Source: Hymenobacter psychrotolerans DSM 18569
GTDB taxonomy: Bacteria > Bacteroidota > Bacteroidia > Cytophagales > Hymenobacteraceae
Assembly: GCF_900142395.1 (NCBI RefSeq)
Contig: NZ_FRAS01000008.1
Span: forward strand, 1-64,000
Reading direction: 5' to 3'
DNA: 64,000 nt
A program made the position numbers and the translations under genes. Below are positions 16,579 to 25,088 of this stretch, one piece after another (positions within the stretch are counted from its first letter, which is position 1; each line of letters starts with the position of its first letter). Below the pieces are notes generated by a model. The model saw only the letters and a program-made list of their open reading frames with translations, was not told the origin of the DNA and did no database searches.

Positions 16579-18558
16579 TTAGCGCACCACCGTGCCGCGG
16601 CGCGTGCCAGCTGGCCGGCCATCGAGGCTGAGGCGAAAAAAATAGGTGCCGGCCGCGTGCTCCTGGCTGTGCCACTGCAGCTGCTGGCGGCCCGCTGCCA
16701 GTGTCCCCGCGTCCAGCGTGTCTATTGTGCGGCCCAGCATGTCCGTCACGGTCAGCTGCACGTGGCCGGCGCGCGGCAGCGTAAACTCCACAGCCGCTTC
16801 CCGGCGCACCGGATTAGGATAGAGCGAAAGAGCCGTTAGCAGGGCCGGGCCGCGCACCCCCGTGACGCCCGCCGCGCTGGCTACGGCAATGTCGCGCATT
16901 ACCAGGCCGTTGCCGACCACGCCCACCGGCGTCGCCAGGCCGGTAGCCACGTTGAGCGTATAGAAAATGCTGTTGCCGTTGGGCGCGGTATTCGCCACCA
17001 GATAGCCCTGGGTGGTGGAGCTGGTGCTGTAAATGTCGAGGTCTACGTCGCGGAGCACGGTAGCACTCAGGCTGCTGCCTCCCACAGTGCTCAGCGCGCC
17101 CGTGTTCGGGGCGCTTTGCCGGGCCAGTACATTGCGCACTTCATCGTAAGCAAAGAGCTTCGTAGAAGTGGCACCGGCGGCGCTGTTGGTATGAGCTATT
17201 GCCCCAATAGCCGGGCTGTTAGCGGCGTTGGCGTCGCCGGGAGCATACGTAAGCAGGCCATCGGCGGTAGCGGTACCGTCGGTGGGGTTGAGGCGAAAGT
17301 TGGCCCGGTTAGCACCCGTTACCCGAATCTGGTCGGTGACCGGGTTGAAATCGAAGCCGAAGCTGCCCGTGCCCAGTGCCAGCGCCACCGGCGTGGCATT
17401 AATAGCCTGCGCGGCGCCGGTAGCAGCATGGAGAGTATACAGCGTGGCCGTTTGGGCGTCAGCGCTATAGCCCAGCGCGTAGAGCGAGTTGGTAGCCGGC
17501 CGCACATCCAGGCCCACCAGCGTTTGGGCCGGATCGAGGCCGCTGATGACGGTGGCGGTCCGGATCAGGCCGGGGTTCGTGGAGTCGAAGGTGAGCAGGT
17601 TGGTGCCGGCCAGCGCGTATACCAGCGGGCCTACCAGGGCCGGCAGCGGGTCTGGGCGGGCCGTCTGCACGGCAATGTCGCTTAGGCCAATGCGCCCATC
17701 CCCGACCGTACCCGACAGAAACGTAGCGCCGGAGGTCAGGTTGAGCACATGCAGCTGCGTACCGTAGCCGCCCGCAATGCCCGGCGTCGCCACCGACAGG
17801 TACGCATAGTTTACCAGCGTCATGGGGTTGAAATACGCGTCGAAATCCACTACCTGCCCGTTGCCCGAAAGCCGGATGTCTACCGCGCCCACGGTGTTGA
17901 GCGTCCCGTTGTTGGGCGGGTTCTGGGTAAGCAGGCGGTTGGCCGTTTCGTCGAGGGCATAGAGCGTGGTAGTGGTAGCGCCGATATAGGCGTTGCTGTA
18001 CGCCACGGCCCCAACCGCCGGAGTCTGGCCCGCATTTGCATCGGTAGGCGCATACGCCAGCCGGCCATCGGTAGCTACCACGGCGCCGGTGGTAGGGTGC
18101 AGGCGCAGGTTGGCCTGGGTCAGGCTGCTCACTACCCGAATCCGGTCGGCGGTGGGGTTGAAGTCGAAGCCGATGCGGGCCGTAGGGCCACCCAGAGCCA
18201 TGGGCACGGGCCCGGAGCCTACGGCGCGGGCCTGCCCCGTGGCTGGCTCCATGACGTAGAGCTGCCCGGTTTGCGTGCCGGCGTCGTAGCCCAGCGCGTA
18301 CAGCTCGTTGGTAGCGGGGCGCACATCCAGGCCCACCAGCGTCTGGCCGCCCGTCACGCCCGCTATGCTCACCCTATCTAGAATGGTGTTGGGGTCGATG
18401 CCGGTGAAGGTCACCAGCGTGTTGCTGGCTGAGGTGCCCGCGGGCGTGAGGCCAAATATGGTTTGGGCCGAGGCCGATAGCGCCACCGCCGTACTGAAAA
18501 CGGCCGTCAGCAGTACGTGGTGACGAGAAAAGGTACGGTGGGTAGAAAATCTATGCAT
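16579..18558 (-). CDS. DUF4394 repeat protein with T9SS sorting domain
   Basis: A 659-residue secreted protein. A signal peptide (ending SASAQ) is followed by two tandem DUF4394 domains (about 35-300 and 310-560). Each has the repeated pattern QTLVGLDVRPATNxLYALGY and GFDFNPxxDRIRV, which suggests a beta-propeller. The C-terminal ~80 residues (LYPNPVRREAAVEF, then LQLTV- and GTYFFRL-like strands) are a type A sorting domain, so the protein should be exported by the type IX system and anchored or released at the cell surface. Function beyond that is unknown. ATG 18558 was chosen for its signal peptide. Confidence 0.88.
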   Translation of the reverse strand: MHRFSTHRTFSRHHVLLTAVFSTAVALSASAQTIFGLTPAGTSASNTLVTFTGIDPNTILDRVSIAGVTGGQTLVGLDVRPATNELYALGYDAGTQTGQLYVMEPATGQARAVGSGPVPMALGGPTARIGFDFNPTADRIRVVSSLTQANLRLHPTTGAVVATDGRLAYAPTDANAGQTPAVGAVAYSNAYIGATTTTLYALDETANRLLTQNPPNNGTLNTVGAVDIRLSGNGQVVDFDAYFNPMTLVNYAYLSVATPGIAGGYGTQLHVLNLTSGATFLSGTVGDGRIGLSDIAVQTARPDPLPALVGPLVYALAGTNLLTFDSTNPGLIRTATVISGLDPAQTLVGLDVRPATNSLYALGYSADAQTATLYTLHAATGAAQAINATPVALALGTGSFGFDFNPVTDQIRVTGANRANFRLNPTDGTATADGLLTYAPGDANAANSPAIGAIAHTNSAAGATSTKLFAYDEVRNVLARQSAPNTGALSTVGGSSLSATVLRDVDLDIYSTSSTTQGYLVANTAPNGNSIFYTLNVATGLATPVGVVGNGLVMRDIAVASAAGVTGVRGPALLTALSLYPNPVRREAAVEFTLPRAGHVQLTVTDMLGRTIDTLDAGTLAAGRQQLQWHSQEHAAGTYFFRLSLDGRPAGTRRGTVVR

Positions 18559-18603
18559 AGCAATAGCGGAAAGCTGTAAAGGTACGCGCCGTACTTCCAC
18601 AGA

Positions 18604-18634
18604 AAAGCCGCTTCTGCTGAGCAAAAGCGGCTTT
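18604..18634 (-). terminator. rho-independent terminator of the SDR gene
   Basis: AAAGCCGCTT and AAGCGGCTTT form a 10-bp stem with an 11-nt loop. Read on the minus strand it ends CGGCTTTTCT. It lies 28 bp beyond the SDR stop codon. Confidence 0.7.
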
Positions 18635-18661
18635 CCCAGACATTATTTTTATGGCGCCAGC

Positions 18662-19381
18662 CTACCACGGCACGTGCTGGTTCTGCCAGGTCACGAAGCT
18701 GCCGTTTTCCTCGGCGTGCAGCTGGTCGGCGAGGCGCAGGATGCCTTTGGCTGCCACGGCGGGGTCCTGTGCGGCCTGGTTGCCGCCCATGCCCGTGCGT
18801 ACCCAGCCCGGATCTACCAGCACCGACAGCACGCCATACTGCCCGATTTCGGCGGCCAGGGCGCGCATATACATGTTCAGGGTGGCTTTGCTGGCGCTAT
18901 AATGGTACGGGTCGCCGGAGGCTTTCCAGGCCAAAGAGCCCTGGCCGGAGGATAAGCTCAGGATGCGGGCCTTGGTGCCGGCGCGCAGCAAATCGAGGAA
19001 AGCCTGCGCTACCAGCAGCGGGCCTACGGCATTCACGCGCAGCACCTGCAGCGCGCCTTCCGCCGTGAACTGGCCCAGCCGCTGGTTTTCGGGGTCTTCG
19101 GGCCCCATGCCAGGATACGTGCCGGCGTTGTTGATGAGCAGGTCGAGGCTGCCGGTGGCGGCTTGTACGGTGTCGTGAGCGGCCCGGATGCTGGCCTCAT
19201 CGGTCACGTCGAGCTGCACGAGGGTGAGGTGGCCAGGGTACTGGCCGGCCAGCTGTTGCAGCTCGGTGGCGGCTTCGGGGCGGCGGCTGGTAGCAAACAC
19301 GGTGTCGCCGCGCTCCAGCGACTGGCGGGTGAGTTCGAGGCCCAGGCCGCGGTTGGCACCGGTGATGAGGACGCGTTTCAT
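18662..19381 (-). CDS. SDR family NAD(P)-dependent oxidoreductase
   Basis: A 239-residue short-chain dehydrogenase. Residues 7-14 (TGANRGLG) are the Rossmann cofactor loop. LDVTD and NNAG follow, and the catalytic Ser-Tyr-Lys set is present (SLSSG, YHYSASK). Classical SDRs of this size reduce or oxidise carbonyl or alcohol groups, and the sequence resembles the C-factor/sniffer carbonyl reductase subgroup. The substrate cannot be read from sequence. ATG 19381 was chosen because the Rossmann fold starts immediately after it; the longer frame adds non-conserved sequence. It is a single gene with its own terminator. Confidence 0.92.
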   Translation of the reverse strand: MKRVLITGANRGLGLELTRQSLERGDTVFATSRRPEAATELQQLAGQYPGHLTLVQLDVTDEASIRAAHDTVQAATGSLDLLINNAGTYPGMGPEDPENQRLGQFTAEGALQVLRVNAVGPLLVAQAFLDLLRAGTKARILSLSSGQGSLAWKASGDPYHYSASKATLNMYMRALAAEIGQYGVLSVLVDPGWVRTGMGGNQAAQDPAVAAKGILRLADQLHAEENGSFVTWQNQHVPW

Positions 19382-19491
19382 AGGGAAAAGGCTTACGGTA
19401 AAAGCGGCGCCAGCCGGCAAAAAGCTGGTGGGCGGCTGGAAGTTTACCCAAATAAAAGTGGCTTTCCCGAGGCTTTCCGCATCCACTATGC

Positions 19492-19527
19492 AAAGAGCCG
19501 TTCGGGAACGTTCCCGAACGGCTCTTT
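19492..19527 (-). terminator. palindromic terminator of the RDD gene
   Basis: A 36-bp perfect palindrome centred on GGGAACGTTCCC with AAAGAG / CTCTTT ends. It lies 46 bp past the stop of the minus-strand RDD gene at 19573 and upstream of the SDR gene. Confidence 0.75.
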
Positions 19528-19572
19528 CACAAAATTTTATTTTTCCGGCGGGTTTACCCAGCCCGGCACGCA

Positions 19573-20040
19573 TTAATCCATCTTCACGACTCTGGTTTTG
19601 GAAATCGAGTCGTGCAGGCCGCTGGCGGCATCGTTGAAGAAAGAAAAAGCCTCAAACGGAATGATGCGGCAGAGTGTGCGCTTCAGCACGGCGCTGGTGG
19701 TTAGCTTGGAGCCATCGGCCATGACCACGCGGGTGCGGGTAACCAGTTTGCCCATAGTACGCCCCGTCGTGGATTCCAGGATGAAGTAGTAGCAAAGCAT
19801 GATGAAGATGGCTACCAGACTGCCCATCGGGCCATCGAATACCTGCAGGATGGCTTGATTGTCGATGGCAACGGCCACAATGCCCAGGCCAATGCCTATG
19901 GCAAACATGCCCGCGTAAAACGTGGCCAAATCAACCAGGTAGTTGATAAAGCGCTGGCCTCTGCTTGCAGAAACCAGCGCTAAAGGAGAATGGAGAAGTT
20001 CGGTGAAAACAGACGAGGGTTGTGGGTAGTCTTGTTCCAT
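19573..20040 (-). CDS. RDD family membrane protein (short)
   Basis: A 155-residue protein made almost only of an RDD domain. SRGQRFINYLVDLATFY gives the Arg and Asp of helix 1, a second helix spans about 75-95, and TTGRTMGKLVTRTRVV matches the conserved segment after it. A third weakly hydrophobic part (IIPFEAFSFF) follows. Role unknown; RDD proteins are proposed small-solute or ion transporters. It is a different, shorter paralogue from the RDD gene at 15858. ATG 20040 is the clear start. Confidence 0.87.
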   Translation of the reverse strand: MEQDYPQPSSVFTELLHSPLALVSASRGQRFINYLVDLATFYAGMFAIGIGLGIVAVAIDNQAILQVFDGPMGSLVAIFIMLCYYFILESTTGRTMGKLVTRTRVVMADGSKLTTSAVLKRTLCRIIPFEAFSFFNDAASGLHDSISKTRVVKMD

Positions 20041-20080
20041 ATGTTGGCGGTAGAATTAGCCAACAATATAAGCACGAAAC

Positions 20081-21775
20081 TTACCCCGCCGATACGGCTT
20101 TGCGGCGGCTGGCAGTTTTAGGGGCGCGTTCTTCGCCCTGCGCCAGCAGCTCATCGTCGCGCTCGGTCTTTTTGGCCCAGCTCAGCGAGTACAGGTCTTT
20201 GCGCCGGTCGCGGAGGTTACGCACCGCGCCACTGGTGTTCAGGTCCTTGAGCAGGTCCAGGTCGAGGTCGGCGATGAGCGTCATTTCCGTGTTGGGCGTA
20301 GCCTCGGCCACAATGGCATCGTGCGGGAAGGCAAAGTCGCTGGGGCTGAACACGGCGCTCTGCGAGTACTGAATGTCCATGTTCTCGACGCGCGGCAGGT
20401 TGCCCACCGAGCCGGTAATGGCCACGTAGCACTCGTTTTCGATGGCCCGGGCCTGGGCACAGAGCCGCACCCGCTGGTAGGCGTTCTTGGTGTCGGTCCA
20501 GAACGGCACAAACAGAATCTTCATGCCTTCGTCGGAGAGCATGCGCGAGAGTTCCGGGAATTCCACGTCGTAGCAGATCAGGATGCCGATTTTGCCGAAG
20601 TCCGTGTCGAAGCAGCGCAGCTTGTCGCCGCCGCGCATACCCCAGTAGCTGGCCTCGTCGGGCGTGACGTGCAGCTTATACTGCTCGTCCACGGTGCCGT
20701 CGCGGCGGCAGAGGTAGCTTACGTTGTAGAGCTTGCCGTCGTCGTAGAGCGGCATCGAGCCCGCAATAACGTTGATGTTGTAGCTCACAGCCAGCTCCAT
20801 CATCTTGTTTTTGATGGGCTCGGTGAAGGCCGACATCGAGCGGATAGCCACCGACGGCGACTCCTCGTTGGTGAGGGCCATCATGGGCGCGTTGAAAAAC
20901 TCCGGGAACAGCACGCAGTCGGCCTTGTAGCCGCTCACCGTATCCACGAAGAACTCCATCTGCTGGAAGAAGTCGTCCAGGTCTTTGGTGGCGCGCATCT
21001 GCCACTGCACAATGCCAATACGGGCATTCGACTTCTGGTTGCCAATGAGCTTGTCGGTTTCCTCGTCGTAATACACGTTAATCCACTCCAGCAGCGTGGC
21101 GTAGGCCTTCGACTCGGAGTCGTAGGGCAGGTAGCCCCGGATGAGCTTGCGGACGTAGAAGTCGTTGGAAAGCTGGAAGGTGAGGATGGGGTCGGTCAGC
21201 TCCTTGTTGCGCACCATCTCCACGTACTTGGCCGGCGTCATTTCGCTGGCGTAGGCGGCGTAGCCCGGAATGCGGCCCCCGGCCACCATGGCGCGCAGGT
21301 TCAGGTTTTCGCAGAGCTCCTTGCGGGCATCGTAGAGGCGGCGGCCCAGGCGCAGGCTGCGGTACTCGGGGTCCACGAACACATCTACGCCATAGAGCGT
21401 GTCGCCGTCGGGGTTATGGGTGTTGAACTTGCCGTTGCCCGTGATTTTGGCGTAGGTGTGCCGGTCGCCGAAGTCGGAATACTGCACGATGATGGCCAGC
21501 GCCGCCGCTACCACCTGCCCGTTGTCCTCGATGCAGATCTGGCCTTCCGGGAATTTCTTGAGCAACGCGTTGTACTCATCCTGCGCCCAGGCGCCTTCCA
21601 TGTTGGAATACACCTTGTCCATGATTTCCTGCACCACCTTAAAATCGGAGCGGGTCAGGGCGCGCAGCACCAGTTTGTGGGCCGGCACGGCCGTGGGCGT
21701 GAGTCGCTCGGTAGCGGTAGGAGTCTGCTTTTTGGCGTGGCTGCCGCCTGCTTTACCGTTAGAACTAGTTGCCAT
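20081..21775 (-). CDS. GNAT acetyltransferase / carbon-nitrogen hydrolase fusion
   Basis: A 564-residue two-domain enzyme. Residues about 34-215 form a GNAT acetyltransferase fold (VDVFVDPEYRSLRLGRRLYD contains the acetyl-CoA loop region). Residues about 250-530 are a nitrilase-superfamily amidohydrolase with the full triad: Glu292 (FPEFF), Lys367 (KLHVT) and Cys401 (ICYDVEFPE). The N-terminal ~30 residues and the C-terminal tail are basic. Such fusions are found in several bacteria; the substrate is unknown but should be an amide that could be acetylated or hydrolysed. ATG 21775 is the first start. A TATCTTTG box lies 35 bp upstream. Confidence 0.92.
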   Translation of the reverse strand: MATSSNGKAGGSHAKKQTPTATERLTPTAVPAHKLVLRALTRSDFKVVQEIMDKVYSNMEGAWAQDEYNALLKKFPEGQICIEDNGQVVAAALAIIVQYSDFGDRHTYAKITGNGKFNTHNPDGDTLYGVDVFVDPEYRSLRLGRRLYDARKELCENLNLRAMVAGGRIPGYAAYASEMTPAKYVEMVRNKELTDPILTFQLSNDFYVRKLIRGYLPYDSESKAYATLLEWINVYYDEETDKLIGNQKSNARIGIVQWQMRATKDLDDFFQQMEFFVDTVSGYKADCVLFPEFFNAPMMALTNEESPSVAIRSMSAFTEPIKNKMMELAVSYNINVIAGSMPLYDDGKLYNVSYLCRRDGTVDEQYKLHVTPDEASYWGMRGGDKLRCFDTDFGKIGILICYDVEFPELSRMLSDEGMKILFVPFWTDTKNAYQRVRLCAQARAIENECYVAITGSVGNLPRVENMDIQYSQSAVFSPSDFAFPHDAIVAEATPNTEMTLIADLDLDLLKDLNTSGAVRNLRDRRKDLYSLSWAKKTERDDELLAQGEERAPKTASRRKAVSAG

Positions 21776-21809
21776 ATAAATCGGAAAGAAAGGTTGAGAG
21801 AAGAGAAGG

Positions 21810-21817
21810 CAAAGATA
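21810..21817 (-). promoter_or_regulatory. -7 promoter box TATCTTTG
   Basis: It matches the Bacteroidota -7 consensus TAnnTTTG on the minus strand, 35 bp upstream of the GNAT-nitrilase ATG. No clear -33 TTTG is seen. Confidence 0.5.
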
Positions 21818-21961
21818 CCGCGCCCGGTGGGCTGGCGGCTTTCTTTACGGCTGCACAACAACTTCGGCGGAAAAAAGGCTCACCACCGCCGTCCCAACGC
21901 CGCCACCAACTTACCGGGCTGTGTACGGCCAGCGGCCAGAATACTCCTGAAAGGAAGACGG

Positions 21962-23086
21962 TTAGTCGCGCACGATGCGCCGCACGGCCACGCCGGTTTC
22001 CGTCTGCACGCGCAGCAGCAGCACGCCCCGGAACGCGCCGAACAGGCTGGCGGGTAGCTCGGTTTCGCGGGAGGTGGCGGCCAGCGTGTGGCGGAACAGC
22101 AGGCGCCCGGCCAGATCGGTGGCGCTGATGGCAACCGGGCCGGCTGCGGGCAGCGTCAGGTGTAGTGGCGCAGAGCTGCCGGACGGGTTGGGAAAGAGGC
22201 GTAGAGCCGCCTCCGGCAGCAGGCCACCGGTGCCAAGCGTACCCAGGCGGCGGTATACGTCGCGGTACTCCACACCTGACACAACTTCCTGCGTCCCGGC
22301 CTGAGTGGTGGTGATGGTGAGCAGCGGCACATGCTGCCCTACTGCCAGCCACTTATACTCGCGCACAATGGGCAAGTCGAAACCCTGGCTGATGCCGCCG
22401 GCCGAAAGACTGTCGTGGTCTTCGATGCGGCTCACGACGCGCACGGTCTGGTAGGTGCCGAACGGCGTAGTGAGGCTACCCCAGGCATCTACTTTATTTA
22501 CCCGCTTGCGCTCCTGGCTCAGGAAACCCGTGCCCGGCACGTTAATGCTGAAAAACGAGGTGCTGGAATCGGGGGCACTGGCAAAGCTGAGCGGAAACCG
22601 GTAGATAACGTCTTGCCGCGCCGCGCTGGCATACGTCACGGGCACGGCCGTACCGGCCAGCTTGCCGCCGTAGCCCACCGACCGGAAGTCGGCGGCCGAG
22701 GCGTTGAAAAACTGGTACGGCTCGGTGATGGGCAGCGTGAAGCCTGGCGGCAGCGGCACGCTCTGCGGCGAAGCTACCGTAGCCCGGTTGCTGCCGCTCA
22801 GCACCGAGTTGAACGTGAATGTATACAGCGGCTCGTTGGGCACTGTGCCGAAGCGGGCCACCTGTTGGGCCGTGGGCACCAGCGCACTGTAGTTCCAGGT
22901 TTGGTTGGCGCCGCGCTGGGTGAGGGGCGGGGCAGTGGCCGGCAGCAGCACCGAGGCCGTGCTCCGGCGCAACGTGTCGTTGGGCACGGGCATGGCCGCC
23001 GCCGTAATAACGGGCGACTGAGCCCGCGCTGCCAGACAGGTGCCGGCCAGCAGCAGGGAGAAAAAAAGCGGGTAGCGGTGTTGCAT
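21962..23086 (-). CDS. secreted protein with T9SS sorting domain
   Basis: A 374-residue exported protein of unknown function. ATG 23086 gives a signal peptide ending AARAQ. The middle part is beta-rich, with the pattern TWNYSAL...YxFFNAS and RRVSRIEDHDS, typical of uncharacterised Bacteroidota surface proteins. The last ~85 residues (LRLFPNPSGSSAPLHLTL to VRRIVRD) are a type A C-terminal sorting domain, so secretion through the type IX system is expected. No catalytic motif was recognised. It is a single gene, divergent from the hypothetical gene at 23182. Confidence 0.85.
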   Translation of the reverse strand: MQHRYPLFFSLLLAGTCLAARAQSPVITAAAMPVPNDTLRRSTASVLLPATAPPLTQRGANQTWNYSALVPTAQQVARFGTVPNEPLYTFTFNSVLSGSNRATVASPQSVPLPPGFTLPITEPYQFFNASAADFRSVGYGGKLAGTAVPVTYASAARQDVIYRFPLSFASAPDSSTSFFSINVPGTGFLSQERKRVNKVDAWGSLTTPFGTYQTVRVVSRIEDHDSLSAGGISQGFDLPIVREYKWLAVGQHVPLLTITTTQAGTQEVVSGVEYRDVYRRLGTLGTGGLLPEAALRLFPNPSGSSAPLHLTLPAAGPVAISATDLAGRLLFRHTLAATSRETELPASLFGAFRGVLLLRVQTETGVAVRRIVRD

Positions 23087-23181
23087 AAAGACGAGGCTGG
23101 GGAAGAGAGAAATTAGGAACCCGAATATAGCAGCTTCGTTGCCGCACGGCCGCATCCGGCCCCACCGTTGTACCTTGCCGT

Positions 23182-23658
23182 ATGCTTCCTCCCGAAGAAC
23201 GCCGCCTTCAGACCCTGGGTCGGCTGCTCACTCAGCCCGCCGGCTTCCCGCCCACGGCTTGGCTCTGCGCCCCGCCCGACGTCAGCCGCTGGCAGCCCGA
23301 TATGCCGGCGGCCGTGCTGCTGGTGGCCGCCGCGGGCCAGCCTGTACCTACGCCGCCCGGCCTGGTGCGCACCCTGTTCATGGATGAGGTGCAGCTGGTA
23401 ATGGAACGCCTCGTGGCGCAGGTGCCGGGTGCACCGGCTGCGTTGCGCGTCAGCATCCTGGCCCGCTACAAAACGCACTACGAGTTTCCGGCTCTTACCA
23501 GTCACCCCGATACCCTCGCCGACCACCTTGCCGAAGCCGTGCGGGCCGGGGGGCTCACGCCCGCTGCCGCCCTGGCCCAGCTCCAGCGCTACTTCGCTCA
23601 CTTCACTCCCGATGCCGCCGAGCGGATTCTGGCCCAGGCATTCCTGCGGCTGAAGTGA
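23182..23658 (+). CDS. hypothetical protein
   Basis: A 158-residue soluble protein without signal peptide. It has the pattern of a small alpha-beta protein with a helical C-terminal half (LAQLQRYFAHFTPDAAERILAQAFL). The family was not recognised. ATG 23182 follows a TACCTTG motif that resembles a -7 box. Base composition is that of the chromosome. It is followed by a long extragenic inverted repeat. Confidence 0.65.
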   Translation: MLPPEERRLQTLGRLLTQPAGFPPTAWLCAPPDVSRWQPDMPAAVLLVAAAGQPVPTPPGLVRTLFMDEVQLVMERLVAQVPGAPAALRVSILARYKTHYEFPALTSHPDTLADHLAEAVRAGGLTPAAALAQLQRYFAHFTPDAAERILAQAFLRLK

Positions 23659-23673
23659 GGTTCAAAGAATTGT

Positions 23674-23762
23674 CTGTCATCCTGAGCACAGCGAAGGACC
23701 TTGTCACGCCAGAACGATTCTGTTCAACGTGATAAGGTCCTTCGCTGTGCTCAGGATGACAG
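23674..23762. repeat. extragenic inverted repeat element with 34-bp arms
   Basis: The arms 23674-23707 and 23729-23762 are complementary over 34 bp with one mismatch and flank a 21-nt loop. The ends read CTGTCATCCTGAGCACAGCG. It sits between converging genes and can act as a bidirectional terminator, but the arm length and the GTCATCCTG ends, shared with the repeat at 53387, suggest a dispersed REP or MITE-like family. Confidence 0.7.
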
Positions 23763-23782
23763 GTGAATCACCATCCAATGAT

Positions 23783-24439
23783 CTACACCCCCGTCATTTC
23801 CGGGATTTCGCCGCGCACGACCAGCTTGCCGGCGGTGGCCGCCTGAATCTGCTCCACCGTGACGCCGGGCGCCCGCTCGCGCAGCACAAAGCCGTCGGGC
23901 GTTACATCAATAACGGCCAGCTCTGTCACGATTTTCTTCACGCAGCGCAGGCCGGTGATGGGCAGCGTGCAGGCGGGCAGCAGCTTGCTGCTGCCGTCGC
24001 GGGCCACGTGCTGCATGGCCACAATGATGTTCTTAGCCGAGGCCACCAGGTCCATGGCGCCGCCCATGCCTTTCACCATCTTGCCCGGAATCTTCCAGTT
24101 GGCAATGTCGCCGTTTTCGGATACCTCCATGGCGCCCAGAATGGTCAGGTCCACATGCTCGCCCCGAATCATGCCGAACGAGTCGGCGGAGGAGAAGATG
24201 CTGGAGCCGGGCAGCGTGGTTACGGTCTGCTTGCCGGCGTTGATGAGGTCGGGGTCTACCTCGGCGTCGGTGGGGAAAGGTCCCATGCCCAGCAGTCCGT
24301 TTTCGCTCTGCAGCTCCACGTTGATGCCTTCGGGAATGTAGTTGGCCACCAGCGTCGGAATACCGATGCCCAGGTTGACGTAAGAGTTGTTTTGTACTTC
24401 CTGCGCGATGCGCCGGGCAATGCCGTGTTTATCTAACAT
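23783..24439 (-). CDS. scoB: 3-oxoacid CoA-transferase subunit B
   Basis: A 218-residue beta subunit of a family I CoA-transferase, which moves CoA from succinyl-CoA to acetoacetate or a related 3-oxo acid. The catalytic Glu46 lies in [10 protein letters not shown], and GGAMD and the GIGIPTL motif are typical. Its partner, subunit A, is at 25089. The ATG at 24439 follows the upstream small membrane gene by 3 bp, so it is translated from the same message. In most genomes the two subunit genes are directly adjacent; here they are separated by two membrane-protein genes. Confidence 0.94.
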   Translation of the reverse strand: MLDKHGIARRIAQEVQNNSYVNLGIGIPTLVANYIPEGINVELQSENGLLGMGPFPTDAEVDPDLINAGKQTVTTLPGSSIFSSADSFGMIRGEHVDLTILGAMEVSENGDIANWKIPGKMVKGMGGAMDLVASAKNIIVAMQHVARDGSSKLLPACTLPITGLRCVKKIVTELAVIDVTPDGFVLRERAPGVTVEQIQAATAGKLVVRGEIPEMTGV

Positions 24440-24442
24440 GGG

Positions 24443-24685
24443 TTAGGAGTTGAAAGGGGTGGGACGAAAAGCGGCGGCGCGGCGCAGCTTCCGGAGCTGA
24501 AACCACTGGGCCACCCGCACGCCAATGAGCAGCGTGAGCAGACCCGGAATCAGCAGCAGTAAAATCCAGGTATTGGCTTCATCATAAGAGGAGTGCGTGC
24601 GGTTGGCCAGGTTCACCATGAAGTCGGTGCAGTACCAGAACGCCTGATTGATGAGGCGGTCAGCCCAGGGCAGCAGACTATGCAT
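24443..24685 (-). CDS. small membrane protein (80 aa) inside the sco operon
   Basis: An 80-residue protein with one strong membrane segment (WILLLLIPGLLTLLIGVRVAQWF), an aromatic-rich N-terminal part (about residues 5-35) and a basic C-terminus (RKLRRAAAF). Function is unknown and no family was recognised. Its ATG overlaps the 3' end of the preceding 126-aa gene by 8 bp, and scoB begins 3 bp after its stop, so it is translationally coupled on both sides. Confidence 0.7.
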   Translation of the reverse strand: MHSLLPWADRLINQAFWYCTDFMVNLANRTHSSYDEANTWILLLLIPGLLTLLIGVRVAQWFQLRKLRRAAAFRPTPFNS

Positions 24686-25058
24686 GCGCAGAAGACTTGA
24701 GGCGGCGAATCAGGACCATGTTCCGCAGGGCGCCGTAGGTGAGCCACATCAGCAGCAGCGGAATCAGGACAAGGTACAGCGCAATGTTGGCGGCTGCGTA
24801 CAAGCTGCTGCCACCCACCGACAGCGCCTTGATGGTGCCCACGTACAGCGGGCGCAGCCGGAAAAAAGCCGGGCTGTTGGCTTCCGTAGCGTGCGGGCAC
24901 CCGTGCTGCTCGCAGTAGCGGGTGCATCGGTCGGGGAGAAACGTGGCGGTAGGCGGCGGGCTGGTGGCATTAACGTAGAAGCCAACAGCCAGCGGCAGCG
25001 CCGAAAGCAAAGCCACCAGGCAGAGCAGAACAAGACGAGTGGAAATGCTGAGCCGCAT
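24678..25058 (-). CDS. membrane protein with Cys-rich extracytoplasmic loop (126 aa)
   Basis: A 126-residue protein with an N-terminal membrane helix or signal anchor (LVLLCLVALLSALPLAVGFYV). An extracytoplasmic segment carries three Cys residues and His in RCTRYCEQHGCPH, and a second hydrophobic region (IALYLVLIPLLLMWLTYGAL) is followed by a basic tail. The Cys/His cluster could bind metal or form disulfides, but this is inference. It lies 30 bp after scoA and overlaps the 80-aa gene, so it is part of the CoA-transferase operon. Confidence 0.72.
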   Translation of the reverse strand: MRLSISTRLVLLCLVALLSALPLAVGFYVNATSPPPTATFLPDRCTRYCEQHGCPHATEANSPAFFRLRPLYVGTIKALSVGGSSLYAAANIALYLVLIPLLLMWLTYGALRNMVLIRRLKSSAHA

Positions 25059-25088
25059 ACGTGCTGACGGACTGTGAAATGCCTGGCC

